A stretch of DNA of 64,000 nucleotides, from NCBI GenBank assembly GCA_036873135.1, contig JAPTYO010000005.1:15230166-15294165 (forward strand), in the 5' to 3' direction. Every line of letters starts with the position of its first letter. Position 1 is the first letter of the stretch. Both the position numbers and the translations under genes were made by a program. Shown piece after piece: positions 32,934 through 45,700 of this stretch. Source of the DNA: Clarkia xantiana subsp. parviflora (lineage: Eukaryota; Streptophyta; Magnoliopsida; Myrtales; Onagraceae). The notes beneath the pieces are model-generated. The model did no database searches, was not told the DNA's origin, and worked only from the letters and a program-made list of their open reading frames with translations.

Positions 32934-33764
32934 ATGGAAACCACATACTTCATACATGGAGGATTGGGTTCCAGAGGAGAATCGTCTGAAGCACGGATAC
33001 AATGCATGGATACAATACAAACAATTGAAGGATCAATATCATTCTCTAGGAAGGATATAGAACACATCCAATATCTGCACATGGATGCATTGGTCATCAC
33101 AATCGAGATTGATGATACCAACTTCAGGAGAATACTGGTAGACGGAGGTAGTTAACCAAACGCACTCACCAGAGAAGCAGTGCAAGCGTTGAGAAAAAGA
33201 AGAAGGGATATAAAACCAACACAAACACCATTGGCAGGTTTTGCGGGAGAGATAGACTACCATGTAAGGATAATCACGTTGCCTATAACACTAGGAACAT
33301 GCCAAAACAAGCTCTGCATAGAGACTCCCTTCCTAGTGGTTGAACGCCTAGCGGCGTATAATGCTATCTTGGGAATAGCCACAATAAATAAATATGAGAT
33401 ATTCCCATCAACAGTGCATCAGAAAATGAAGTTCCTGACGAGCAGTGGTGTAGGGGAGGTATTGGGAGATCAAAGCATGGCAAAGGAGTGCTATGCAATA
33501 GCGCTCCAACCAAAACAAACAACAATCGTGGAGGAACACCTGTCAATAGATGCAGACTCGAGAGAAGAATACGAACGCCCCTCACCAATGGAAGAGCTAT
33601 TGGAAGTCGAAATCGACAATCCAGAGAAAAAAGTGAAGATAGGAGCTTCGCTATCAAAGGAAGAAGCAACAACTATGAAAAAGCTCCTGAGGGAGTATAA
33701 GGACTTATTCGCATGGTCACCAAGTGACATGCCAGGAATAAGCGAGGATATTATCTCTCACAAA
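32934..33764 (+). pseudogene. Gypsy protease/RT-start relic of element G2
   Basis: Two frames separated by a stop carry the protease region (FRRILVDGGS near 33120-33153; ERLAAYNAILGIATINK; GVGEVLGDQSMAKECY). The start of the RT region (KVKIGASLSKEEA, DLFAWSPSDMPGISEDI) follows. It matches the gag-pol junction of the complete Gypsy element but without its TGA and TAG. Gag is absent between LTR and protease. The sequence stops abruptly where another LTR begins at 33766. Confidence 0.85.
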
Positions 33765-33765
33765 C

Positions 33766-34368
33766 TGTTGGAACCTGCTCGTCCGGGGGTCCGATCTTGG
33801 CGGCCTTGAGTCGAGTCATGTTCCTCCAATCTTCGGGTTACAGTCAATCCAACTCCGTGCCTGACGGACCTACACAAAGGGCAGTGCCAGAGAGGAGGGG
33901 GGTGTCTCTGGCGAACCATCTCCGATGCCAAAGTAAGAATATAATTCTAGAGAGAGAAAGTAGAGAGAATTCAGAGCTCCGGTGTCTCAATCCGAGATTA
34001 AGTTGGAAATGAAGGACCTAGGCCCCTATTTATAGAGTTTTGGATCCAGGCACCGGAAGGGCCCACATTTTTAGGTGGGGCCCGCAAAGAGATTAAAAGA
34101 GTAATCGGATATACGCGGGTGCCCCGGACAAAGGTGTCCGGGGGTAGGGGGTCGACACGTGGCGTGTCGGCTCCGGAAAAGTCCGGTTGCAGTGCAACTG
34201 GACTTGTCCGGTTGCTCCGGACGAGGCCGGCGCAACCGAACAAGTCCAATTGCTACGTGGCAACCAGAACATGGCGCGTATCCCTAGGAATAAAATGGTC
34301 TTACCTTGAGGTCGACGGGGCGACCGTGTTTGAGCCTTAGTGAGGTCCAATCGGGTGTATATCCATCA
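33766..34368 (-). repeat. Gypsy LTR, minus strand
   Basis: Read on the minus strand it starts TGATGGATATACACCCGATT, like the G2 LTR, and ends GGTTCCAACA. A TATA box lies at about 34035-34028. The neighbouring 34369-34380 reads CTCTGGGGAAAA on the minus strand, a polypurine tract, so this is the 3' LTR of a minus-strand element whose body lay to the right. It cuts the G2 RT frame at 33765. Confidence 0.72.
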
Positions 34369-36299
34369 TTTTCCCCAGAGTCAAGAATTGGTTTACCACT
34401 ACTTGACTCTATTTTTTAGAAGGATTAAACACCCGATTGTACCTCGACTACTGTTTTACCTTTGCTCGTCTATGTGAGCGGTCTTTCCTTCCATTCTAGG
34501 AGGGTTTGACCTATGCCATCATTGAACTCATAGAAAAATTCATAACAGGTTAGTCATAGAAGTGCTATCTTGTGATGACGTGTATGCAACCGATGACATG
34601 CTGTTATGATAAATTAAATTTGATGTAATTGAACGTGGATCACATGTGCTCGTAATATATCATAACTAATAATGCAAGTACGTATGGACATGCTATCATG
34701 GGTACGGGTGTGTGTAATCAATATAGCATATATGAATGAATAACAATGTGACATGTTGTGCACCTATGAGAGTGTTACAATGTAGTGACATGTGACTGTG
34801 TCAGTGTCAAATTAGATGTAGTCATGCTTAGTGATGAAAAAAATTCATAATTGACATGACACTAGTAAGGATGCATCTATGTGTGCATATGTGTTCGATA
34901 TAAACTAAGTGTTATACTATACTTGTTGTAATGCATATGAAAGCAACCATGTTAGTGAAATTAATTTTTTTTATCTTTCATGGGAAACTATCAATGATTT
35001 ATATCAATGTGTATCTATCAATGATATGTATATGCTCTAGTGTACAAATCACTAATCATGAATAGTAATGGCGATACATGAACAACCATGTCGGGTGATT
35101 GAAAACTCATTAGTGTTATGACACTATAGTTATGATGCACCTAGATGCACACATGGTAATGTGTGATAAAATTACTAAGTGTTTGACAACACTAGTGGTG
35201 ATGCATATGGATGCATGTATATATATCATGAAAATATGCCTAAGCATGTAACAATTACTTGCAATATATGGTTAAGTCAAGGATAATTGAATCGTTGCAT
35301 ATAATCGGAAAGGGTTACCTCTTTTCCGATTTTGAAAAAATTTCAATTTTTTGATGATTTCATATGTTGGCTGCGTAGGAATGTCATTGCTTCCATTCGA
35401 GTTTATAGTTGGCTGCATAGGAATGCCATTGCTCCCATTTGGCTTGATAATCATGTTGATCAATATGGTGGTAACCTGTAATAACTTGAAAACAGTTATA
35501 TAAAAATTTGCCTCCGAAGTGGACTTACTGATAACTTAGACGTGAGGTGTTGGGTCTCGCGTCGATGACATCGTATGCTATGCTTGCATTGCCATCATAT
35601 TTGCATAGAACTGACGTAGGGGGTTACTCTTAACACCTTGTCACGTATCACTGTGACAGACATGGGGGGTCTCCCTACATGTCTGCCATGTATTATATTG
35701 AAAGGTGTAATGTTGCCCCCCTAGGGTAGGCGGAGTGATCATCACATGGTGAATGGAGTGCCAGTCCCTATATCAGGCGTTGTTTCTTCCCAGTAGGTGT
35801 ACTATCCGCTACTGGTGTTTGATCTCTTCGCATACACTAGACTACTACCCTTGTGTTGTTATACTGTCCCCGAGGTGACATTGTCACCTGTCGGACCTAA
35901 AATCTGACCTAAGGCGAACGTACAATTTTGAAAGAGTCGCCACTAGTTAATTAAGGCTAACTAGAATCTTAAATTACCTAAGCGGATAACTGAATTAAAC
36001 ACCTAGGTATAAAATCGGTCTACGATAAGAAATTCGAGTTCGGGGGTTCTATTACGAATTGAAAATATAATTTTAAAATTCTGTCCTTACGGTACTCAAT
36101 TCACGAATTGCCACTACTTTAATATATACACAATTTTACAACATTAGGAAAAAAAAGGTTGACAATATTAAATTTATACACGAATTAATCAAACTACAAA
36201 CCAATTCTATGTAAATGAAATTACAATTTATTATAAAAGTAAATCCTAAGATCATTAGTAATTAAACCCTTCATAATAGAGCATGTTTAGGGGTTAACG
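34369..36299. other. AT-rich sequence without recognisable genes
   Basis: This could be the non-coding body of the minus-strand Gypsy element ending at 34368. Direct duplicates of about 45 bp (tggctgc[ga]taggaatg[tc]cattgct, 35370-35395 and 35408-35433) are present. The block gagtcgccactagttaatt (about 35935) resembles sequence seen in plant LTRs, but no boundary could be set. Confidence 0.35.
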
Positions 36300-36904
36300 A
36301 CGTCATTAACCACCTTAATCTCCCTTGAGGCCTATATATAGTGCTCAAGTTCTTATCATTTGAGACTAGATGATTTATTACACATTTGAGCTCTGCCTTC
36401 ATTCTAGCTTCTATCTCTATAATATTGTACTAATTTAAGCATCAGAGAGGGTGCCAGTTCCACCCCCGGCTTACCCCTCGTGCAGGTCAGCGAAGGAGCG
36501 GATTACGGGAAGAGCAAAGGAGAACGGATCAAAAGAAGAAAGAATTCTACCAGTGGGACAAGAATTCATGCCGACATCTAATTGCCCCCACATACATGTC
36601 CTAACAGACCCTACGATATCTTTGTGGGCCCCTCGTGGCCAAACCCACAAACTCTATAAATAGGACCTCACATTCTTCATTTGAAGGTAATTTGCAACTT
36701 GATAGCTCTGACTTCTCTCTAGATTTTATCTCTCTAAAACCGAGCACTTACTTAAAAATCAGAGAGGGTTCACCGGAAACACCCTCTACCCTCCGGCGCA
36801 ATCCTTTGTGCATGTCTCGAGGAAAGGAAATAAGGAAGAGCACGATCCCGGAGCAAGGCTCGAAGACACCTACATAAGGCGATCATCGACACACGTATTC
36901 CATC
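36300..36904 (+). repeat. Two fused Gypsy LTR fragments
   Basis: 36300-36590 has the aagcatcagagaggg motif and a tail with cccctcgtgcagg, as in the LTR at 57446. 36592-36904 is the 3' half of an LTR like the one at 32250 (TATAAA at 36655; end CGTATTCCATCA) and starts mid-LTR. No internal sequence lies between them. Confidence 0.65.
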
Positions 36905-36944
36905 AGACAGTAAGGGGCACTATGGCTTTTGCTTTGGCAATATG

Positions 36945-37255
36945 TGGGTGAATCCACAGTCGTTAGGCGTAGTGGCAGACGGTGGTCGTTATGTAGTAGA
37001 TCCGGCCTAATAATCAGGTGGCGGCAGACAGCAGTCGCCATGTGGTAGATCTAGTCCAATGACCAGACATGAAAACGTAGCGGCAGACAATGGTCGCCAT
37101 GTAGTAGATCTGGTCTAATGACCATACATGAAGACGTAGCGGCAGACAGTGGTCACCATGTAGTAGATCTTGTCTAATGACTAGACATGAAGACGTAGCG
37201 GCAGACAGTGGTCGCCATGTAGTAGATCTGGTCTAATGACCAGACATGAAGGCAT
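36945..37255. repeat. 59-bp tandem repeat, five units
   Basis: Units begin gtagcggcagacagtggtcg and end gaccagacatgaagac. The last three are nearly identical, while the first two are diverged by substitutions and small indels. Confidence 0.9.
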
Positions 37256-38408
37256 CTGAGCCCGTAAGAGATGGGAATAAACGACAATGTCATCAGGGGC
37301 GACCGTCGGAATGTCGTTTTCTGTTGAAGGGAAGGAGGAGTTTATTTTCCTCGTTGATTGAGGAGGGTCAAGTCCCTTCAAGCCGTGAAATACGTAGTAG
37401 TGCACATGACTCTCCAGTGGTCCGTGACCATCGTGTACAAGTATGAATATACCCCAACCATTGTTAGGCTTGAGGGTTGGGGGTCGGGTTATCCCCTTTG
37501 TGGCAAGTGTGTGTGTGTGTGTAAATGTCCTCTTGTGATATAGTAGTAGTGTGGTATATATAGGAGTTCCGAGCGGCGCCGATCCCTAAACTACGGGAGT
37601 GATAACGACTATATCTCATGACGAGATTCTATCAATAGTGACCTAGGGAGAGTAGGTAGTAGTCTGAGTGATAAACTTTGTTACTTCCTACTCCCCTACC
37701 CACGTTGTCAGACTAGATGGTCAGTTGCGCAAATCCGGCCAACGATCCCGGAAGATCAGACACCATGTCTCTGATTCGAGGGGACTTACTGGTGAACTCA
37801 TAAAAGGCTGTGTATGGGCGTTGATTGTTTGTAGATGACGCCCTGAGAAGTGTTTGAGAGCAAGTGACCACACCCGTGTAGGGTGTATACTTGGGGCGTG
37901 GGGCTCGTAAGGCTTACACCTGTACTGGTTATTTTGTGGGCTGAAGACCGTTGGTTGTAATGGGCCAATGGCCATTTGGGCATTGGCCAGCCACCGAAGG
38001 GGAATGTGCGCCTGTTGTTATCACGTGACTAGTCACATATCCATTAGTAATGTTCATTCAATAGTAAGAGTTCGAGGTTGAACCATTCCTTCATATAATG
38101 TTTAATAAAATTGACGATGATTAATTGAAGAAACTCATTGTAATGATTTGCAAGTCTCTTCTCCTGCTTTGCTTTGCTTTGCTAATGTTTATTATTTCTT
38201 ATTTTTTTTGCCAATAATATTTATTATTTCTAGATTTTGTGTTTTTTATTAGACCTTTCGTTATTTAAAGAGGAAAGATAGAAAATCCAAGTGAGCACTC
38301 GAGTTTTTTCGGATAACTCTGAATCTGACGTAAATTTTATAAAAATTTAGGTACTTTAAAGTGTCTCAGAATTAGAATACTCGGAAGGTTGAGTTTTGAC
38401 CGATGTAG
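37256..38408. other. Spacer sequence, nothing firm
   Basis: Only a short (GT)n (about 37506-37521) stands out. It may be transposon debris of the preceding Gypsy pile. Confidence 0.4.
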
Positions 38409-39014
38409 GCCTATACAAACAACCAAATACACATATAAGCTGCATGAAAAATGAATTACAAATCTAGACCTGACCGAGATATCAAATCTCGGCCAAATAT
38501 CGGCTATACTTCACCGAGATATCAAATCTCGGTGAAGAATGCCTAAAATACTTCACCGAGATTTGATATCTCGGTGAAGTCCACCACCTTTTTCAAAGAT
38601 GGTCTCGGTGAAGTACATACCTTTTGCTTAAGGATTTACAAAAAAAGTTGAGATTTTTTTACTGTTGAAAATAGAGCAGAACTGGAAGAACAGTGGAAGG
38701 TTGAAAAATACCTGTTCTGTTTTTGGTAGTTGATCTCAGTTTTTATGACCAATGTAGAGATACAGCAATCTCGGTTTTTGGGGATAATATAATTATAAAA
38801 AATAGAATTAATGTGAAGGAATTTTTAGAAAATTGAGAAAAGGTGGTGGACTTCACCGAAATATCAAATCTCGGTGAAGTCGCATAACTTTACCGAGATT
38901 TGATATTTCGGTGAAGTCAAGCCGACTTATGGCCGAAATTTAATATCTTGGTTAGGTCTAAATTTGTAATTTATTTTTCTTGCCGCCTATATATGTATTT
39001 GATTGTTTATATAG
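38409..39014. mobile_element. Fold-back element with nested short palindromes
   Basis: Long inverted arms (about 38409-38610 and 38840-39014) share blocks such as aattacaaatctagacct and its complement. Inside each arm sit palindromes of the form cttcaccgagat...atctcggtgaag, at 38513-38543 and 38551-38580 on the left and 38853-38880 and 38888-38917 on the right. No target duplication was found and no coding sequence is present. Confidence 0.8.
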
Positions 39015-39040
39015 AGTAACAAAAACTTTGTAATGTTATT

Positions 39041-42000
39041 AGAGCATCCACAATGGTATTACGTAAAGATTACGTAAACGTGGGCCCTACATATTTATTT
39101 AAGTAAAGCAAAAAAAACTATCTACAGTGGTTTTACATAGCATTCCTTAAAGATGGAACCCACACGTAAATTTATGTTTTTACATAAAGCATTCCTTAAA
39201 TATAAGGAATGCACTATGTATTACGTAACCAATTTTTAAATATAAATTAATTCATTTTATAATTAATGCTAATATCTTATTGGTGGTTGTTGGAAAATTT
39301 AATAATAAAATATATTTAAGGAATATGTTTAAGTAATACGATTGCAGAGAAAATATTTTTTACGTGTGTCTTAACTTTACGTATTACTTAAAGTGTACAT
39401 AAATGTCTACGTGACAACTTTTTTTTTTTGGGTGAAATGATGGAATATATTAAAACATAACATAAAGATTACAACAAAACTACGGACAACACCAACCAGG
39501 GATACTTGGGTAAAACCAAGTTCCGACCACATCAATGTTGGCTGTCGAAGTCACCATATTATGCGCAATGGAGATAACCGAACGTCTAACATTACATAAA
39601 GATAAAGAAGGCAACCTAAAGAGTAAAGTACGAATATCCGAGATTACCACAAACAAAGAAGGGTGAGAAGCAGAGGAAGAGGTCAAAACATTAACTAGTA
39701 CAACAGAAGAATCCGAGAGCAAGAAAGGAACATCCCGATTAGACTGTTGAGCTAGAAGTAGACCCGTCCGACATGCTAGACCTTCCGCCAAAAGTGGGTC
39801 ATCTCCGAAAGCCGCAGAGACTGAAAACGCAACTACCAAACCATCAGGGCTCAAAAGAACAGCACCCCCAAAAACCTTTGAAATCCCCCCCTCCCCCGCA
39901 CCGCACCATCCACAAGAATCGTCCAACAATTGGGGGGGATAGACGTCCGGCGAATCAACTTCGGGACTCCGCTGTGGAGGCGTGAGGGCTCTGAATGAAG
40001 AACACGAGCATTTAGGTTATCATTACAAATGGAAGAAATAAACGACATTACAGACAAAGCAGAGGGTGAACTAGCGCGAAAAACAACATTATTTCGTTCA
40101 AGCCAGATACCCCACATAACCAAACACTTATAAATAAACAAATCCTGACTAGTAGAAGTTGAAAGTAAAGATTGCTCTAACCAACTACGGATCGTGGGAA
40201 AGGATTGTGACTGTGTTAAAACCCCTAGACTAGATGCAAACCAAACGCGACGAGTAAATGCACAATTCCACATTATATGATCCCATGTTTCGTTGTCATC
40301 ACCACAAAACGGACAAATTGGATCAACTATGGGAAGCCTACGATGGAGATTATCCCGTAAGGGTAAACCCCTTGAAATTTCTTTCCAGACGAACATTCGT
40401 ACTTTTGGTAGAAGTTGAGCAGACCACAATCTCGACCAAAAAGGCGAACTAACAATTCTGTGAACGGAATGACTAGTCGTGGGCAAACCGAGCTCCCTTT
40501 CCAAGGGATGCATGTTTATAAGGTGATATCCCGATTTAACTGAATAACAACCTGATTTCGTGTGATTCCAAAGAAAACGGTCTTGAGTGTCGAAAAGAGG
40601 CAAGGACAATTGTGCGATTTCCGTAACCAGAACACGGGGTAAAAATATAGTCAAAGTATCCAAATCCCAATGGCCGTCGATGATAAAGGTAGAGACTTTG
40701 AGAGAATGCAGATTTGAAGTCCCAGCTACCCAGTCAGAGAGGAGACCAAAATTAGGAACCCAAGGATCGGTCCAAAAGTTAACCGAATGGCCATTACCTA
40801 TCCTCCATCGTGCTCCTTCCAGAAGAAATCTTCGGACGAAAGTTAAATTCTTCCAAGTGATCGAGCGGGCTTACAAGGAGCAGTAAAAAAGGACCCATGG
40901 GAGTAGTATTTCTGACGCATACATCTGGCCAAAATGGAATCCGGACTGGATATGAGGCGAAACGATTGCTTGAGAAGGAGAGGTAAGTTGAAATTCGTCG
41001 TATCACGGAATCCTAAACCACCCGACTACTTTGATTTTGTAATTCTGTCCCAAGCGATCCAACACATCCCTTTGGCACCAGATTGTGAGCTCCACCAAAA
41101 TTTTCGTTGTAATTTGTTTAATTCCCCTACAGTGTGTTTGGGTAAGCGGACACAGGACATTAGGAATGTAGGAATTGATGCCACTGTTGCTCAAATAAGA
41201 ACATCTTTTCCCGCCGGTGAGAGTAATCTTGTCATCCAACCTTGGACCCGTCTAGTAACCCGTTGTATTACTGATTGTCCCATTGCCTTCTTTCCTTTCA
41301 CCCAATCTAGGGAAAGTCCCAGATACTGTTCATCCTGACACATCTCGCGCATTCCCAAAGCTTCCAGAATTCTTGTACGGTGGGGGTTTGATACATTAGG
41401 GCTGAACAAAATACTGGATTTGTCAAAGTTTATCAGTTGGCCTGATTCCAGCTGGTATTCCCGGAGAATAGAAATGAGAGACTGTAAACCTCTGTCCGTA
41501 ATTTCCAAAAAGAGGATACTATCATCTGCGAAGATAAATGGTTGATCCTCTCTGATGATTTTCCCGGGCGAATACCTGGCAGGTCCCCGGTAGTTTGGGC
41601 CCTAGATAATTCCTGAGACAACATCTGGACAACTAAGATGAACAAGTACGGAGAAAGATGATCACCTTGTCTAATCCCTCTAGACGGAGTAAAGTGAGGA
41701 GTACGGAAACCATTAAGAAGGACAGCCAGAGAAGAAGTCGATATACATTGCATGACCCAATTCACAAATTCTGGTGGAAAAAGCATTTGTAACATGATTC
41801 TCATTATATAACTCCATTCCACACGATCATAAGCTTTACTCGTATCTAATTTAATTGCCATAAAGCCCAATCTTACCCTGGCGACGTTGCTTAATCGTAT
41901 GAATCAGTTCCTGGGATAGCCATAAATTATCAGTGATGAGACGACCAGCCACAAATGCAGATTGATAGGGAGATATTAACAAATGCATCAAGGGACGGAG

Positions 42001-42051
42001 ACTTGTCAACTTTAAAGAATACTATTTATGTAAAACCACTACGGATGCTCT
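39041..42051. mobile_element. MITE with GAGCATCC termini, split by a LINE
   Basis: The ends AGAGCATCCACAATGG and CCACTACGGATGCTCT are imperfect inverted repeats. The MITE proper is about 390 bp on the left and 50 bp on the right. Its interior has ccttaaat/taaggaat and ttacgtaa motifs. The LINE occupies the middle. The superfamily is unsure, because no convincing target duplication was found. Confidence 0.7.
39421..42000 (-). pseudogene. 5'-truncated LINE, minus strand
   Basis: The minus strand contains reverse transcriptase (AIKLDTSKAYDRVEWSYIMR, SRGIRQGDHLSPYLFIL at 41870-41600; the FADDSILF motif near 41540-41515 in another frame). A thumb segment (41508-41191) and a zf-RVT region (CPFCGDDNETWDHIMWNC, about 40320-40265) follow. 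It ends in an RNase H-like end with DGAVRG and ALLSPDG-type motifs (39929-39480). A poly(A) tail (T run at about 39419-39429 on plus) closes it. The flanks acgtgacaactt (39409-39420) and acttgtcaactt (42001-42012) form an imperfect 12-bp target duplication inside the MITE. Frameshifts and stops make it dead. Confidence 0.88.
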
Positions 42052-42239
42052 TCATTTTTTTTTTTTTCCCGATATCTTCACTGTTTGTTTATTTTTTTGC
42101 CAGAATATCTTCACTGTTATTTACAAGATATGTATATATTTTTTTTTGATAGGAAGCGGTCGCCTAAAATCTACCCTCTTTCCTTCCTGTAGCCCATATC
42201 GTATCCTATCACTTGGCTGGCTTTTATGAGGTGTCCCAA

Positions 42240-42778
42240 CCCCAATTGACGCATCTTTTCTGAAGGATTCTCTCTCATCGTCGATCAAACCCTAGTTTCG
42301 CCGCCGGTTGGCTGGTACGGTTCTCTATCCCTCTATACCTTTGCTATTTTTTCGAAAGAAAGATCTGATTTTTCAGAGAACCTTTGTTGCTGCTTCCTTC
42401 TTGATTATTTTCCGAAGAAAACGGGTCCTTTCAGTTTTTTCTCATCTAAACCAATAATATTTTGTCATTGCGGGCGTGATTCTAGAGTTACTAAATGTCT
42501 GTCACAGAGAAGCAATCCGACGGTTTTGATTTTTAGGCCCTGTGCTATAATCTGGTCTCGAGATTAATATCTTTTAAGGAATTTGATCTTATTCTAGAGC
42601 TACATATTCTCTAGGGAGATTCTGCATTTGTTTAGTCTTGCTTTCTCTGTTATGTTGATGCCTAATTGAATTCTTAATGGAGTTATGAGTGTTGGACTGA
42701 TACAAATAGTTAGGGTTCCGTTAGTTTATCTTACTGATGAGATATTAACCCGTCTCTTGTGTTAATCTTAGTGTTTCA
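42240..42778 (+). promoter_or_regulatory. 5' UTR and probable leader intron of the RS-protein gene
   Basis: A C/T-rich leader (about 42240-42314) ends in ...GGCTG with donor GTACGG at 42315. An acceptor ATCTTAG ends at 42771, seven bases before the ATG at 42779. A 457-nt 5' UTR intron is therefore likely. The upstream side reaches the MITE/LINE complex after about 190 bp. Confidence 0.6.
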
Positions 42779-45700
42779 ATGGCTGATCGTAATGTTGTCG
42801 CCAAGCCGATATGGATGAAACAAGCTGAAGAGGCTAAGCTGAAGAGTGAGGCTGAGAAAGCAGCGGCAGCTAAAGCTGCTTTTGAAGCTACATTCAAAGA
42901 TTTGGAGAAGAATCGAGAAATCGAGGCAACAGCGGCTTCTTCTGACAGTGATTCTGAAGAAGCTGGGGATTCGTCCTACAAGCCGATAGGACCTGTGGAC
43001 CCAGCAAAATGCACGGCAGCTGGTGTTGGGGTTGCTGGTGGGACAGCATGCGCACCATCTACCTTCATGGTGGTCACAAAGGATTCAGAGGGGAGGAAAG
43101 TCCCTACTGGAGGGGCTCACATTACCGTCAAGGTGGTTCCTGGCGTAGGGGTTGGGGGATCAGAACAAGAAGGGATCGTTAAAGATGTTGGTGATGGAAC
43201 TTACACTGTCACCTATGTGGTGCCAAAGAGAGGGAACTACATGGTGCATATTGATTGTAATGGGAAACCCATTTATGGTAGCCCATTACCAGTATTCTTT
43301 AGCGGAGGTATTTATCTTCTGTCTCTCTTCTCCACATATTGAGTTCATATATTTAGCTTGCAATTTGATTTTTTTCTCGGAATGGACTTGTACAAGATGG
43401 AGCAGTAATTTTATAGTTTTTTATATGTGGGATTTTCTGTGCCTTGACATCTAGTTGTATGAACCTTCAAGGTGGTTATTTTTGAGTTCTTCACTGATGC
43501 TTATTAATCTTAAGGAACATGCTTAGCTTTAGGAATTTTATTTTTGGTGAATTGAGATAAAAGATGTGGCTGGAAATTAACTCTAGGGATAGAGCATTTA
43601 AAAGTTTTAATGCTTACAATAGTATTAAAAAACATTAGAGGTTATAGTGGATCCATCTTACAAGTTATAGTGCGAAATGAGGATAGACTTCGTTTTCCCT
43701 ATTCTCTGGTCAGTTGAAATACTTAGTATTGATCTTATAATCAATCAATTATACTACTATGTTGCAGGTACTTCTGCTGGAGGCGTACTGGGTGTTGCTC
43801 CTCCATCCACATATCCTAATTTAGTTAATCAGACCATGCCAAATATGCCAAACTACACTGGCTCTGTTTCAGGGGCCTTTCCTGGATTGATGGGAATGAT
43901 TCCAGGTATTGTCGCAGGTTCTTCTGGAGGTGCTATTCTGCCGGGAATTGGGGCAACCCTTGGTGAAATTTGTCGAGAGTATCTCAGTGGTAGGTGTTCC
44001 AAGACAGACTGTAAACTAAACCATCCTCCTCACAATTTGCTCATGACTGCCTTAGCTGCAACAACCAGCATGGGTACTCTTAGTCAAGCGCCAATGGCTC
44101 CATCAGCTGCAGCAATGGCTGCTGCTCAGGCAATTGTTGCTGCCCAGGCACTTCAAGCACATGCTGCCCATGTTCAAGCCCAAGCGAAGTCTGCAAAACA
44201 GTCCCAAGGTGTGTCAATCGTCATTCCCTAACTGATTCTCAGACTAGATTGACTTGCCTTTTATCTTAGCTTCGACCTCTTTTTATACATCTAATAATGT
44301 ATATGCATTGTTTTTTATTATTTGCTGTTGCTTGAGACTATTGGATGTACATTTAGTTGGTTTGAAATTATTGCTTCCGTTTATTTACAGGATCATCAGA
44401 GAAGGACAGTCATGTGTTGAAGCGAACTTTACAAGTCAGTAATCTTAGTCCACTTCTAACAGTGGAGCAGCTGAAGCAACTTTTTGGATTCTGTGGGACT
44501 GTCGTTGAATGTATTATATCTGAATCAAAACACTTTGCGCATATAGAATACTCCAAACCGGAAGAAGCAACTGCTGCGATGGCGTTGAATAACATGGATG
44601 TTGGAGGTCACCCACTCAATGTTGAAATGGCTAAATCTCTTCCGGAGAAGCCAGCTGTCATGAACTCACCTCTTACATCATCATCTTTACCTATGATGAT
44701 GCAACAAGCTGTTGCCATGCAGCAAATGCAATTTCAGCAAGCATTGTTGATGCAGCAGACTCTAAATGCACAGCAAGCAGCTAGTAAAGCTGCATCTATG
44801 AAATCTGCTGCAGAGACGGCTGCAGCTAGGGCTGCCGAAATAAGTAAAAGCCTGAAAGTTGATGGTACTGTGACAGAAGACAAGGAAACCACTGTGAAAT
44901 CAAGGTATATGACTTTGGCCTTTCCTAGCATTCTTACTTAACTTAGTGTTATGGGCACACATAGACTAATGGCGGATCGAAACCTAAGTTTTTGTTTAAC
45001 TTTCTGCTTATTGTTTGATTCATAACTCTGCCCCTTAAATAGGACTAGGCCAGTACAATCTAAGGAGATAAGATATTTTAGCAGAAAGCAATATGAAATA
45101 GAATACTTCACTATATCACTAATAATATATCTAACCCGATTATTAATATTATCCATATTAATAATAATAGATGGATATTATCCTATATCGGATATATTTA
45201 TCCGTAACACTTAGATTTAGTGGTGTTTGAGTTGGTAAACATCTTACATCTAAAGTATCATCCTAGAGTGTCTTATCTTAGTATCGATTTCAAATGACAC
45301 AATCCTTGCAAATCAATTTTACGTTTAATTTAGCATTCATATTTTCATGCTTAGGAATGGAACAAAAAGGAAACAGAAAGAAACCCTCAGAGGGGTATAT
45401 TTCTTTACTTAAGTTCCAGTTATTATGTAAGCATCAAGTCGTAATTACCACCAATGCATACAAAATTTTAGAGGGATAAAACTAGGGTTAGGTGCCTTGT
45501 TACTATTTTCGCCATTAGTGCATCTAGTTATTCGAGGTAGAAGACATGCATATATATATGAATGTTGGAGAACTTGTTTTCTCTTTACTGATCCCCTGCT
45601 AGAAGTATTCATGCGTCGGATGTTAGGCCTGCTTCAGACACTGAATGCTCTAGAATTTGGCAAGAGGATATCAATGATAATTAGTAGTTTGATAGTTTAA

